Shown one piece after another: positions 8,695-16,907 of a DNA stretch of 64,000 nt. The DNA comes from Roseateles noduli (lineage in GTDB: Bacteria > Pseudomonadota > Gammaproteobacteria > Burkholderiales > Burkholderiaceae_C). Each line of letters begins with the position of its first letter. The stretch's first letter is position 1. The position numbers and the translations under genes were made by a program. The notes below the pieces were generated by a model that worked only from the letters and a program-made list of their open reading frames with translations, was not told the origin of the DNA and did not search any database. Location of the stretch: assembly GCA_002205125.1 (NCBI GenBank), contig NIOE01000008.1, forward strand, positions 310,001-374,000. Direction: 5' to 3'.

Positions 8695-9860
8695 GTCGGC
8701 GCATCTTGGTGACCGGGGCGTTCCGCTTCCCCGAGGGCGACGCCGCAGCCTTCCGCGTCCAGGGCCTAGCCCGTTTGCTGACCGCTCTCGGGTGGGTGGT
8801 GGAGTTTGCCGGTTGGGAGTCTGATCACCTGGGCCAGACTCACTACCAATACCAGGGCTGGAACTGCTATGCGATGGGCGAGTTTCGAGAATCAGAACTG
8901 CCACCGTTGAAGCGGCTGGTCGGATTCCTGACCCGTGGGCAACGCACTTTGGCCTGGATGGACACTCTGCCGCGTTACGACGCCGTGATTGCCTACAATC
9001 CACCCGCCTGGTTTGCGCACACATTGTTGCAGCGGTCGCGGTCGCAGGGCTTTCTGGCCGTGCTCGACACAACGGAATGGTACGAATCGAGCCACTTGCC
9101 TGGTGGAAAGTTCGGCTTGGCGGCGGTGGAAAACTGGTGCCGCATGCGCGTCGTCTATCCACGCTTCGATCGAGTCATCAGCATCAGCCGTTTCTTGTTC
9201 GATCACTTCCGTGCCCCGCGCGGCGTCCGCATGCCACCTCTGATCGATCCGGCGCGCCTGCGTGAGCCGAATCCTCCAAAGCCGGCGGGCTCGATCAATT
9301 TCGTGTATGCCGGCCAGGCGGGACGCAAAGATCGATTGGGCGCCTTCATCGAAGCATTGCCGGCAACGGCAGAGTGCCTCGGCATCCCGGTGCGGTTGAG
9401 CATCGCCGGCATGACGGCAGACCAGTTGCGCGCTGCGCTGCCGGTGAGTGAATCGGCCTTGGGCTTGGTGGACGCTCATGGGCGCTTGTCCCGGGCTGAG
9501 GTGCAGGCGCTGTATGAACGGAGTCACTTCTCTGTGTTCTTCCGGGAGGACCTGCGCTACGCATGGGCAGGCTTTCCGACAAAGGCGACCGAGAGTTGGT
9601 TGTACGGTTGCCCCATCGTCACGAACCGAGTCGGGGATATAGGCGATTTGATTGAGGACGGACGAGACGGATTGCTGCTGGAAGAGGATGCACTGCAGGA
9701 CGAGTTGCCCGGAAGATTGAAAGCCGCGCTGCAAACGATAGGTCTTGAGGAAATGGGACGAGCCGCTCGTGACAAGGCCGCTCGCTGCTTCAGCGACGAG
9801 CATTTCCTTCAGCCCATGGAAATGCTGCTTGCGCGGGGGTCGGATGCAAGAGTGAAATGA
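8691..9860 (+). CDS. GT4-family glycosyltransferase
   Basis: This cytoplasmic glycosyltransferase of 389 aa should add one sugar to the lipid-linked repeat unit. It has a GT-B layout: an N-terminal Rossmann half with a glycine-containing loop (MSRRILVTGAFRFPEGDAAA) and a C-terminal half with INFVYAGQAGRKDRLGAFIEAL and FPTKATESWLYGCPIVTN, where the usual EX7E motif is poorly conserved. The start at 8691 overlaps the previous stop as ATGA and is preferred to the longer in-frame start at 8592. Base composition is clearly lower in GC than genes after 11048. Donor and acceptor are unknown. Confidence 0.78.
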   Translation: MSRRILVTGAFRFPEGDAAAFRVQGLARLLTALGWVVEFAGWESDHLGQTHYQYQGWNCYAMGEFRESELPPLKRLVGFLTRGQRTLAWMDTLPRYDAVIAYNPPAWFAHTLLQRSRSQGFLAVLDTTEWYESSHLPGGKFGLAAVENWCRMRVVYPRFDRVISISRFLFDHFRAPRGVRMPPLIDPARLREPNPPKPAGSINFVYAGQAGRKDRLGAFIEALPATAECLGIPVRLSIAGMTADQLRAALPVSESALGLVDAHGRLSRAEVQALYERSHFSVFFREDLRYAWAGFPTKATESWLYGCPIVTNRVGDIGDLIEDGRDGLLLEEDALQDELPGRLKAALQTIGLEEMGRAARDKAARCFSDEHFLQPMEMLLARGSDARVK

Positions 9861-11038
9861 CAATGACAACAAACCATCAGGGAATCTCCGTGGCCATCGA
9901 TGCCACACGAAATCGTTCAGGCGGGGCGATCACGCACATCCGCGGCATCCTCGCCGCTTCCGACCCCCGGGACCATGGCATCCGCGAAGTCCATGTGTGG
10001 TCTTATCGGAAGCTGCTGGATAGCCTGCCCGACGTCTCCTGGCTAGTGAAACACCATGACGCGGCCCTTGAGGGCCCCTTGCGCCAGCAGATGACGTGGC
10101 AACGCCGTCATCTATCCAGGGCGGTCCGTGCAGCCGGTTGTGACGTGCTGCTGACCACCGATGCTGGTTCGGTTTGCCGCCACCGCCCCAGCGTCGCGAT
10201 GAGTCGTGACATGCTTTCCTTCGAGCCGGGAGAAATCGATCGCTACTCGCGTCTATCCGCGGCTTGGTTGCGCCTCAAAGCGCTTCAATATGTGCAGGTC
10301 GCCAGCCTGCGCAAGGCCAGCGGCGCGTTGTTCCTGACTCGTTACGCACAGTCCGTGATCAGCCGATACACCGGCGCGCTGTCGCAGTCACGCGTGATCC
10401 CGCACGGCATCGGGGACAACTTCCGCGCCGCGGGTCCGCGCACCGAGCCTCCGTCGTCTTCGGCGCCGGAAATCCGTTGTGTCTATGTGTCCAACGCGGA
10501 TCGCTACAAGCACCAGTGGCATGTGCTGACGGCGCTGGACATCGCTCGCCAACGCGGTATCCCGTTGACGCTTCAGTTGATTGGCGCGGGAAGCGGCCCA
10601 TCCGCCGACCGCGTGGCCGAGCGACTGGCCCAACTGCCGCACCTGAGTCCCTATGTCGAGGTGCTTGGCGCGACGCCGCATGATCAGGTGCCCGCGATGC
10701 TTGAAGGAGCCGACATTTTCGTCTTCGCGTCCAGTTGCGAAAACATGCCCAACACGCTGATCGAAGGCATGGCGGCCGGGTTGCCGGTCGCCTGTGCGGA
10801 GCGTGGCCCAATGCCGGAGATCCTGCAGGACGGCGGCGCCTATTTCAATCCGGAAGATCCGATGTCGATCGCGGACGCGCTATGCCGCCTCGCCACCGAC
10901 GACGCGTTCGCCCTCACCAGCGCCCGGCGGAGCTTCGAACTGGCGCAGCAGTTCTCGTGGCGCCGCTGCGCCGTCGAGACATGGTCGTACCTCCGTGACG
11001 TCGCTACCGACACCCGCGCCGTCCGTTCCACTTCCTGA
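9857..11038 (+). CDS. GT4-family (group 1) glycosyltransferase
   Basis: This retaining GT-B glycosyltransferase of 393 aa shows VAIDATRNRSGGAITHIRG at the N-terminus (the GG sugar-nucleotide loop) and a clear C-terminal nucleotide-sugar site: RCVYVSNADRYKHQ, LIGAGSGP, and EGADIFVFASSCENMPNTLIEGMAAGLPVACAE, which is the EX7E-type motif. It is linked to the previous gene by an ATGA overlap, so the two transferases are probably made together. It would add a residue from a UDP-sugar made in this locus; which one cannot be told. A 9-base gap separates it from the amidotransferase triad, where base composition rises. Confidence 0.85.
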   Translation: MTMTTNHQGISVAIDATRNRSGGAITHIRGILAASDPRDHGIREVHVWSYRKLLDSLPDVSWLVKHHDAALEGPLRQQMTWQRRHLSRAVRAAGCDVLLTTDAGSVCRHRPSVAMSRDMLSFEPGEIDRYSRLSAAWLRLKALQYVQVASLRKASGALFLTRYAQSVISRYTGALSQSRVIPHGIGDNFRAAGPRTEPPSSSAPEIRCVYVSNADRYKHQWHVLTALDIARQRGIPLTLQLIGAGSGPSADRVAERLAQLPHLSPYVEVLGATPHDQVPAMLEGADIFVFASSCENMPNTLIEGMAAGLPVACAERGPMPEILQDGGAYFNPEDPMSIADALCRLATDDAFALTSARRSFELAQQFSWRRCAVETWSYLRDVATDTRAVRSTS

Positions 11039-11047
11039 TCGTTTCCC

Positions 11048-12187
11048 ATGCACACGACCTATCGCATTTGCCATCGCTGCATCATGGACACGTCGGACCC
11101 CAACATCCGGTTCGACGAACGTGGTCATTGCGACTACTGCAACAACTTCGACGCCACCATCCAGCCCAATTGGCACACCGGCGCTGAAGGAGAGCGTCAA
11201 CTCACCCAGATGGCCGATGCCATCAGGGCGGCGGGGCAGGGAAAGGACTTCGACTGCATCATTGGCCTGAGCGGCGGTCTCGACAGCTCCTACGCCGCCT
11301 ACGTCGCCAAGGAGAAAATGGGCCTGCGTCCGCTGCTCTTCCACGTCGATGCCGGCTGGAACACCGACCAGGCCGTGGGCAACATCGAAAAGCTGGTCGA
11401 CGGCCTCGGCCTGGACCTCTACACCGAGGTCATCAACTGGGAAGAGATGAAAGACCTGCAGGCCGCCTTCCTGAAGTCTGGCATCCCGGACCAGGACCTG
11501 CCGCAGGACGCGTCCTTCTTCTCGTCGCTGTACAAGTTCGCGCGCCAGCACAAGATCAAGCACGTCATCACCGGCTCGAACTTCTCGACCGAATGCTGCC
11601 GCGAGCCTGAGGAATGGGGCGGTTACCTGGGCATCGACACGCTGCTGTTCAACGACATCCACCGTCAGTTCGGCAAACGTCGCTTGGACACCTTCCCGCT
11701 CAAGGACATTCTGGTCTACAAGCTCTACTACCAGAAGGTCCTCGGCATGAAGGTGCATCACCCGCTGAACCTCGTGCCCTTCGGCAAGAAGGACGCCGAG
11801 GACGAACTGGGCCGGCGCTTTGGCTGGCAGCGCTTCCAGCACAAGCACCACGAGTCGCGCTTCACGCGCTTCTACGAGGACTACTGGCTGCCCCGCCGCT
11901 TCGGCTTCCACAAGCGCCGCGCGCACTTCTCCAGCCTGATCATGACGGGCCAGATGACGCGCGAGGCCGCGCTGGAACGCATCTCCCGCCCGGAGATGGA
12001 CGAGCACTTCCTGAAGCAGGAATTCGAGTACGTCGCCCACAAGCTCGACCTCACCGTCGAGGAACTGCAGCAGATCTTCGAGCTGCCGAAGAAGACCTAC
12101 CGCGACTACCGCAACAAGCGCTGGATGATCGGCTTCGGCGCCAACGCGATGCGCTGGCTGGGGATGGAAAAGAGGTACTTCCGATGA
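11048..12187 (+). CDS. wbpG: N-acetyl sugar amidotransferase (WbpG-like)
   Basis: This ATP-pyrophosphatase-type amidotransferase has 379 aa. It uses ammonia delivered by a HisH/HisF pair to convert an N-acetyl group of a nucleotide sugar to an acetamidino group. The N-terminus carries two CxxC pairs (CHRC and CDYC), likely binding zinc, followed by the PP-loop SGGLDSSYAAYVA. The family includes Pseudomonas aeruginosa WbpG and Campylobacter PseA. The next two genes encode dedicated HisH and HisF paralogues with ATGA or short-gap spacing, the same trio as in the P. aeruginosa O5 locus. The substrate is probably the 3-acetamido uronic acid made by WbpB/WbpE/WbpD at the other end of the locus; that link is inferred. 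Confidence 0.9.
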   Translation: MHTTYRICHRCIMDTSDPNIRFDERGHCDYCNNFDATIQPNWHTGAEGERQLTQMADAIRAAGQGKDFDCIIGLSGGLDSSYAAYVAKEKMGLRPLLFHVDAGWNTDQAVGNIEKLVDGLGLDLYTEVINWEEMKDLQAAFLKSGIPDQDLPQDASFFSSLYKFARQHKIKHVITGSNFSTECCREPEEWGGYLGIDTLLFNDIHRQFGKRRLDTFPLKDILVYKLYYQKVLGMKVHHPLNLVPFGKKDAEDELGRRFGWQRFQHKHHESRFTRFYEDYWLPRRFGFHKRRAHFSSLIMTGQMTREAALERISRPEMDEHFLKQEFEYVAHKLDLTVEELQQIFELPKKTYRDYRNKRWMIGFGANAMRWLGMEKRYFR

Positions 12188-12798
12188 TCCGCATCGTCGA
12201 CTATGGCGTTGGCAACATCCAGGCCTTCCTGACGATGTTCAAGCGCCTGGGCTTGCAGGCCACCCGCGCGCGCAGCGCCGAGGACCTCGAGGGCGCCACC
12301 CGCCTGGTCCTCCCCGGCGTGGGCGCGTTCGACACCGCCATGACCCTGCTCAACCAGTCGGGCATGCGTCCGCGGCTCGAGGAGATGGTGCACGCCCAGC
12401 AGGTGCCGGTCATCGGCATCTGCGTCGGCATGCAGATGCTGGCCGGCGGCAGCGACGAGGGCGAACTGCCCGGCCTGAACTGGGTGCCCGGCCGCGTCAA
12501 GGCTTTCGCCAACACGCCGGCCTCGCAGGACCTGCCGATGCCGCACATGGGCTGGAACGACCTCAAGGTCCGCCCGGGCAACAAGCTCTTCACCGACTTC
12601 GAGCCCGAGCCCCGCTTCTACTTCCTGCACTCGTTCTACTTCGACGCCGAGGACAAGGCCGATGTCGCCGCTACCGCCGAGTACGGCCTGGACTTCGACT
12701 GCATCGTGTCCAAGGGTCACATCCACGGCGTGCAGTGCCACCCCGAGAAGAGCCATCACTTCGGTGCGCAGCTCTTGAAGAACTTCGCGGAGCTCTGA
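12184..12798 (+). CDS. hisH2: HisH2: glutaminase subunit for sugar amidination
   Basis: This class I glutamine amidotransferase of 204 aa is homologous to the HisH subunit of imidazole glycerol phosphate synthase. The catalytic triad is visible: Cys in GICVGMQ, and His and Glu in GVQCHPEKS. It releases ammonia from glutamine. As it overlaps wbpG by ATGA and is followed by hisF2, with no histidine biosynthesis genes nearby, it most likely serves WbpG and not histidine synthesis. Length and motifs are complete, so it should be active. Confidence 0.9.
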   Translation: MIRIVDYGVGNIQAFLTMFKRLGLQATRARSAEDLEGATRLVLPGVGAFDTAMTLLNQSGMRPRLEEMVHAQQVPVIGICVGMQMLAGGSDEGELPGLNWVPGRVKAFANTPASQDLPMPHMGWNDLKVRPGNKLFTDFEPEPRFYFLHSFYFDAEDKADVAATAEYGLDFDCIVSKGHIHGVQCHPEKSHHFGAQLLKNFAEL

Positions 12799-12802
12799 TC
12801 CC

Positions 12803-13600
12803 ATGCTGCGTCCCCGCATCATTCCCTGCCTGCTCGTCCACAAGGGCGGGCTGGTCAAGACCCAGCAGTTCAAGGCGCCGAAGTACGTCGGCGATCCCAT
12901 CAACGCCGTCAAGATCTTCAACGAGAAGGAATCCGACGAGCTGATGGTGATCGACATCGACGCCGCGGTGAACAAGGTCGAGCCCAACTACGCGCTGATC
13001 GCCAAGCTGGCCGCCGAGTGCCGCATGCCGCTGTGCTACGGCGGCGGCGTCACCACTGCCGAGCAGGCCGCGCGCATCATCGACCTGGGCGTGGAGAAGG
13101 TCTCCGTCAGCTCCGCCGCGGTCGCCGATCCGTCGCTGCTGGGCCGCATGGCCGAGGCCATCGGCCGCCAGAGCGTCGTCGCCGTGCTAGACGTGCGCAA
13201 GAAGAGCGGCCTGTTCAGCAAGGGCTACGAGCTCTGCACCCACAACGCCAAGACCGCGCACAAGCTGGATCCGGTCGCCTTCGCGCGCCAGATGCAGGAC
13301 GCAGGCGCCGGCGAGATCGTCATCAACTCTGTCGACCGCGACGGCGAGATGAAGGGCTACGACGTCGATCTCGCCCGCCAGATGCGCGCCGAGCTGAAAG
13401 TTCCGCTGACCGTCCTGGGCGGCGCGGGCTCGCTCGACCACGTCGGCGAGCTGCTCCGCGCCTGCGGCGTCATCGGCGCCGCGGCCGGCAGTCTGTTCGT
13501 TTTCAAAGGACAGTATCGCGCCGTTCTCATAAATTACCCGAGCCCCGCGCAAAAAGACGAGCTTTGCCGTGCCGCGCTCGCATCCCATCAAGCCCGCTGA
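12803..13600 (+). CDS. hisF2: HisF2: ammonia-channelling barrel partner of WbpG
   Basis: This is a 265-aa (beta/alpha)8-barrel paralogue of HisF. In canonical HisF the N-terminus reads CLDV, with the first catalytic aspartate; here it is CLLV, so that acid is lost. The second acid is kept in NSVDRDG. The DNA therefore points to a protein that still docks HisH and conducts ammonia but does not do the cyclase reaction of histidine synthesis. This fits the HisF2 role beside WbpG. The phosphate-binding glycines (GGGV, GGAGS) remain. The 3' end (FKGQYRAVLINYPSP) differs from true HisF. There is a 4-base gap to hisH2. Confidence 0.88.
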   Translation: MLRPRIIPCLLVHKGGLVKTQQFKAPKYVGDPINAVKIFNEKESDELMVIDIDAAVNKVEPNYALIAKLAAECRMPLCYGGGVTTAEQAARIIDLGVEKVSVSSAAVADPSLLGRMAEAIGRQSVVAVLDVRKKSGLFSKGYELCTHNAKTAHKLDPVAFARQMQDAGAGEIVINSVDRDGEMKGYDVDLARQMRAELKVPLTVLGGAGSLDHVGELLRACGVIGAAAGSLFVFKGQYRAVLINYPSPAQKDELCRAALASHQAR

Positions 13601-13613
13601 AACGCATCACATC

Positions 13614-14654
13614 ATGGAAATCTTCAAAGACAAGACCCTGCTCATCACCGGCGGCACCGGCAGTTTCGGCAACGCCGTGCTGCGTCGCTTCCTGGACTCC
13701 GACCTGCGCGAGATCCGCATCTTCTCCCGCGACGAGAAGAAGCAGGACGACATGCGCAAGCGCTATAGCAGCCCGAAGCTGAAGTTCTACATCGGCGACG
13801 TGCGCGACGCGCGCGCCGTCGAGACCGCCATGCGCGGCGTGGACTTCTGCTATCACGCGGCCGCGCTCAAGCAGGTGCCGTCCTGCGAGTTCCACCCGAT
13901 GGAAGCGGTACGCACCAACGTACTCGGCACCGAGAACGTGCTCGAGGCCGCTATCCGCGCCGGCGTCAAGCGCGTGGTCTGCCTGAGCACCGACAAGGCC
14001 GTGTACCCGATCAACGCCATGGGCATCTCCAAGGCGATGATGGAGAAGGTGATGGTCGCCGCCTCGCGCAACCTGGAGGGCACCAACACCGTCATCTGCG
14101 GCACCCGCTACGGCAACGTGATGGCCTCGCGCGGCTCGGTGATCCCGCTGTTCGTCGAGCAGGTCCGCGCCGGCAAGCCGATCACCATCACCGACCCCAA
14201 CATGACGCGCTTCATGATGACGCTCGACGACGCCGTCGAACTCGTCCTGTACGCGTTCCAGCACGGCAACAACGGCGACATCTTCGTGCAGAAGGCTCCG
14301 GCCGCGACCGTCGCGGTGCTGACCGAGGCCATCCTGTCGCTGATGGGCAAGCCGGAGCACGAAGTGCGCGTGATCGGCACGCGCCACGGCGAGAAGCTCT
14401 ACGAAGCGCTGCTGAGCCGCGAGGAGCGCGCCGCCGCCGAGGACCTGGAAGGCTACTTCCGCGTGCCGCCGGACGGCCGCGACCTCAACTACGGCAAGTT
14501 CGTCGAGCAGGGCGAGGTGAGCATCTCCGAGAGCGAGGACTACAACTCCCACAACACCGAGCGCCTGGACGTCGACGGCATGAAGCGCCTGCTGCTGAAG
14601 CTGGACTTCATGCGCCGCATCGCCGCCGGCGAAGCCGCCCATCCGGAGGACTGA
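13614..14654 (+). CDS. capE: UDP-GlcNAc 4,6-dehydratase/5-epimerase (CapE/WbjB/FnlA-like)
   Basis: This SDR enzyme of 346 aa catalyses the first step to UDP-L-FucNAc: C4,6-dehydration with C5 epimerisation (and further C3 epimerisation) of UDP-GlcNAc. It shows the cofactor loop TGGTGSFGNAVL at 11-22, the AAALKQVPSCE segment, STDKAVYPINAMGISKAMMEK (active-site Lys region), and a C-terminal tail with NTERLDVDGMKRLL typical of CapE/WbjB. It lacks the N-terminal membrane domain of the WbpM homologue at 20667-22526. The next two genes complete the pathway and start with 0-base and ATGA junctions, so this is a tightly coupled pathway cassette. Confidence 0.93.
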   Translation: MEIFKDKTLLITGGTGSFGNAVLRRFLDSDLREIRIFSRDEKKQDDMRKRYSSPKLKFYIGDVRDARAVETAMRGVDFCYHAAALKQVPSCEFHPMEAVRTNVLGTENVLEAAIRAGVKRVVCLSTDKAVYPINAMGISKAMMEKVMVAASRNLEGTNTVICGTRYGNVMASRGSVIPLFVEQVRAGKPITITDPNMTRFMMTLDDAVELVLYAFQHGNNGDIFVQKAPAATVAVLTEAILSLMGKPEHEVRVIGTRHGEKLYEALLSREERAAAEDLEGYFRVPPDGRDLNYGKFVEQGEVSISESEDYNSHNTERLDVDGMKRLLLKLDFMRRIAAGEAAHPED

Positions 14655-15770
14655 ATGCGCATCGCCCTCACCGGCGGCCGGGGTTTCATCGGTCGCAACC
14701 TGCAGGTCCGGCTCCAGGAATTGGGTCACGCGGACTTGGTGCAAATCCCGCACGACACCGCCCATGCAGACCTCGCCGGCCTACTGGCGGGCGTGGAGGT
14801 CGTGTTCCATCTGGCCGGCGTGAACCGGCCCAAGGATCCGGCGGAATTCGCCACCGGCAACCATGCCTTCACGCAGGCGCTGTGCGCGGCGATGGCGGCA
14901 CAGCCGCAGCCGCCGCGGGTGGTCTACGCCTCGTCCACGCAGGCGGCGCTGGACAACCCCTACGGCCGCAGCAAGCGCGAGGCCGAGGACGAACTGCTGG
15001 CCTACGGCGCACGCACCGGCGCGAAGGCCTACGTGTTCCGCCTGACCAACGTCTTCGGCAAGTGGTCGCGCCCGAACTACAACTCGGCTGTCGCGACCTT
15101 CTGCCACAACATCGCGCGCGGCGAGGCCATCGCGGTCAACGACCCGAACGCGCCGCTGAAGCTGATCTACGTCGACGACGTGGTGCGCCACTTCGTCGCG
15201 CTGCTCGACGACGCGACCACGCCGTCCGGCCAGCTGCAGGCCGGACCGGAATACGACATCACGGTCGGCGCCCTCGCCGACCAGATCCGCGCCTTCCACG
15301 CCAGCCGCGACAACCTGGTGAGCGAACGCGTCGGCACCGGCCTGACGCGCGCGCTGTACGCGACCTACGTCAGCTTCCTGCCGCTGCCCGCGTTCGAGTA
15401 CACGGTGGCCCGCCACGCCGATCCGCGCGGCGTGTTCGTGGAGATGCTCAAGACGCCGGACTCCGGCCAATTCGGCTACTTCACCGCCTTCCCGGGCATC
15501 ACCCGCGGCGAGCATTACCACCACACGAAGACTGAGAAGTTCCTGGTGATCAAGGGCACGGCCAGCTTCGGCTACCGCCACATCATCACCAACGAGACTC
15601 ACGAGATCATCACGCAGGGCGGCGAGGGCCGCATCGTCGAGACCATCCCCGGTTGGACCCACAACGTGACCAACGTCGGTGAGGACGAACTCGTCGTGCT
15701 CGTGTGGGCCAACGAGATCTTCGACCGGCAGAAGCCCGACACCGTCGCCCAGAAGGTGCAGCAAGCATGA
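14655..15770 (+). CDS. capF: CapF/WbjC/FnlB: NAD(P)H-dependent reductase with C-terminal cupin
   Basis: This two-domain enzyme of 371 aa makes UDP-N-acetyl-L-pneumosamine-type intermediates from the CapE product. The N-terminal SDR domain has TGGRGFIGRNLQ, FHLAGVNRP and YGRSKREAE (YxxxK). From about residue 245 a cupin domain contains GEHYHHTKTEKFLVIKG, whose histidines bind zinc in CapF. It begins directly after the capE stop and overlaps capG by ATGA. The fusion of SDR and cupin domains is diagnostic for this family, so the assignment is firm. Confidence 0.94.
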   Translation: MRIALTGGRGFIGRNLQVRLQELGHADLVQIPHDTAHADLAGLLAGVEVVFHLAGVNRPKDPAEFATGNHAFTQALCAAMAAQPQPPRVVYASSTQAALDNPYGRSKREAEDELLAYGARTGAKAYVFRLTNVFGKWSRPNYNSAVATFCHNIARGEAIAVNDPNAPLKLIYVDDVVRHFVALLDDATTPSGQLQAGPEYDITVGALADQIRAFHASRDNLVSERVGTGLTRALYATYVSFLPLPAFEYTVARHADPRGVFVEMLKTPDSGQFGYFTAFPGITRGEHYHHTKTEKFLVIKGTASFGYRHIITNETHEIITQGGEGRIVETIPGWTHNVTNVGEDELVVLVWANEIFDRQKPDTVAQKVQQA

Positions 15771-16900
15771 AGAAACTGAAAATCGTCTCGGTCGTCGGCA
15801 CGCGACCGGAGATCATCCGCCTGTCGCGCGTGCTCGCGCGCCTGGACGAGCACTGCGACCACGTGCTGGTCCACACAGGCCAGAACTACGACTACGAGCT
15901 CAACCAGGTCTTCTTCGACGACCTGGGCGTGCGCAAGCCCGACCACTTCCTCAACAGCGCCGGCGCCAACGCGGCGCAGACGATCGGCAACCTGATCATC
16001 GCCGTCGACAAGGTGCTGGAAGAGGAGAAGCCCGAGGCGCTGATGGTGCTGGGCGACACCAACAGCTGCCTGGCCGTGATCCCGGCCAAGCGCCGCAAGG
16101 TCGCGATCTTCCACATGGAGGCCGGAAACCGCTGCTTCGACCTGCGCGTGCCGGAAGAGACCAACCGCCGCATCGTCGATCACACGGCCGACATCAACCT
16201 GACCTACAGCGACATCGCCCGCGAGTACCTGCTGCGCGAGGGTCTGCCGCCCGACCAGGTGATCAAGACGGGCAGCCCGATGTTCGAGGTGCTCACGCAC
16301 TACCGCGACCGCATCGACGCGTCCGACGCGCTGACGCGCCTGGGCGTCGAGCCCGGCCGCTACTTCGTGATCAGCGCGCACCGCGAGGAGAACATCGAGT
16401 CCGACCGCAGCTTCAACAAGCTGTGCGCCGTGCTCAACGGTCTGGCCGAGGACCACGACCTGCCGGTCATCGTGTCCACGCATCCGCGCACGCAGAAGCG
16501 CATCACCGCGATGGGCGTCAGCTTCCATCCGCAAGTGCGACTGCTCAAGCCGCTCGGCTTCCACGACTACGTGAAGCTGCAGATGCACGCCAAGGCGGTG
16601 CTGTCGGACAGCGGCACCATCACCGAGGAATCGTCGATCCTGAACTTCCCCGCGCTCAACCTGCGCGAGGCGCACGAACGTCCGGAAGGCATGGAGGAAG
16701 CGTCGGTGATGATGGTCGGTCTCGAACTCGACCGGGTACGCCAGGCGATGGGCATCCTCGAGACGCAGCCGCGCGGCGCCGAACGCGCACTGCGCCAGGT
16801 GGCCGACTACAGCATGCCCAACGTCTCGGACAAGGTGGTGCGCATCGTCCACAGCTACACCGACTACGTGCAGCGTGTCGTGTGGCGCCGCTACGAGTAA
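15767..16900 (+). CDS. capG: UDP-N-acetyl-hexosamine 2-epimerase for UDP-L-FucNAc (CapG/WbjD/FnlC)
   Basis: This is a non-hydrolysing UDP-GlcNAc 2-epimerase-family protein of 377 aa. In the CapE-CapF-CapG order it performs the final C2 epimerisation that yields UDP-L-FucNAc. Family motifs are visible: VVGTRPEIIRLSRVL, VHTGQNYDYELNQVFFDDL, VLGDTNSC, HMEAGNRCFDLRVPEETNRRIVDH, SAHREENIE, and SDSGTITEESS. The ATG at 15767 overlaps the capF stop as ATGA. A plain WecB/MnaA role is less likely given the neighbours and the NRCFD signature, which matches WbjD-type proteins. Confidence 0.92.
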   Translation: MKKLKIVSVVGTRPEIIRLSRVLARLDEHCDHVLVHTGQNYDYELNQVFFDDLGVRKPDHFLNSAGANAAQTIGNLIIAVDKVLEEEKPEALMVLGDTNSCLAVIPAKRRKVAIFHMEAGNRCFDLRVPEETNRRIVDHTADINLTYSDIAREYLLREGLPPDQVIKTGSPMFEVLTHYRDRIDASDALTRLGVEPGRYFVISAHREENIESDRSFNKLCAVLNGLAEDHDLPVIVSTHPRTQKRITAMGVSFHPQVRLLKPLGFHDYVKLQMHAKAVLSDSGTITEESSILNFPALNLREAHERPEGMEEASVMMVGLELDRVRQAMGILETQPRGAERALRQVADYSMPNVSDKVVRIVHSYTDYVQRVVWRRYE

Positions 16901-16907
16901 GGCGGCG

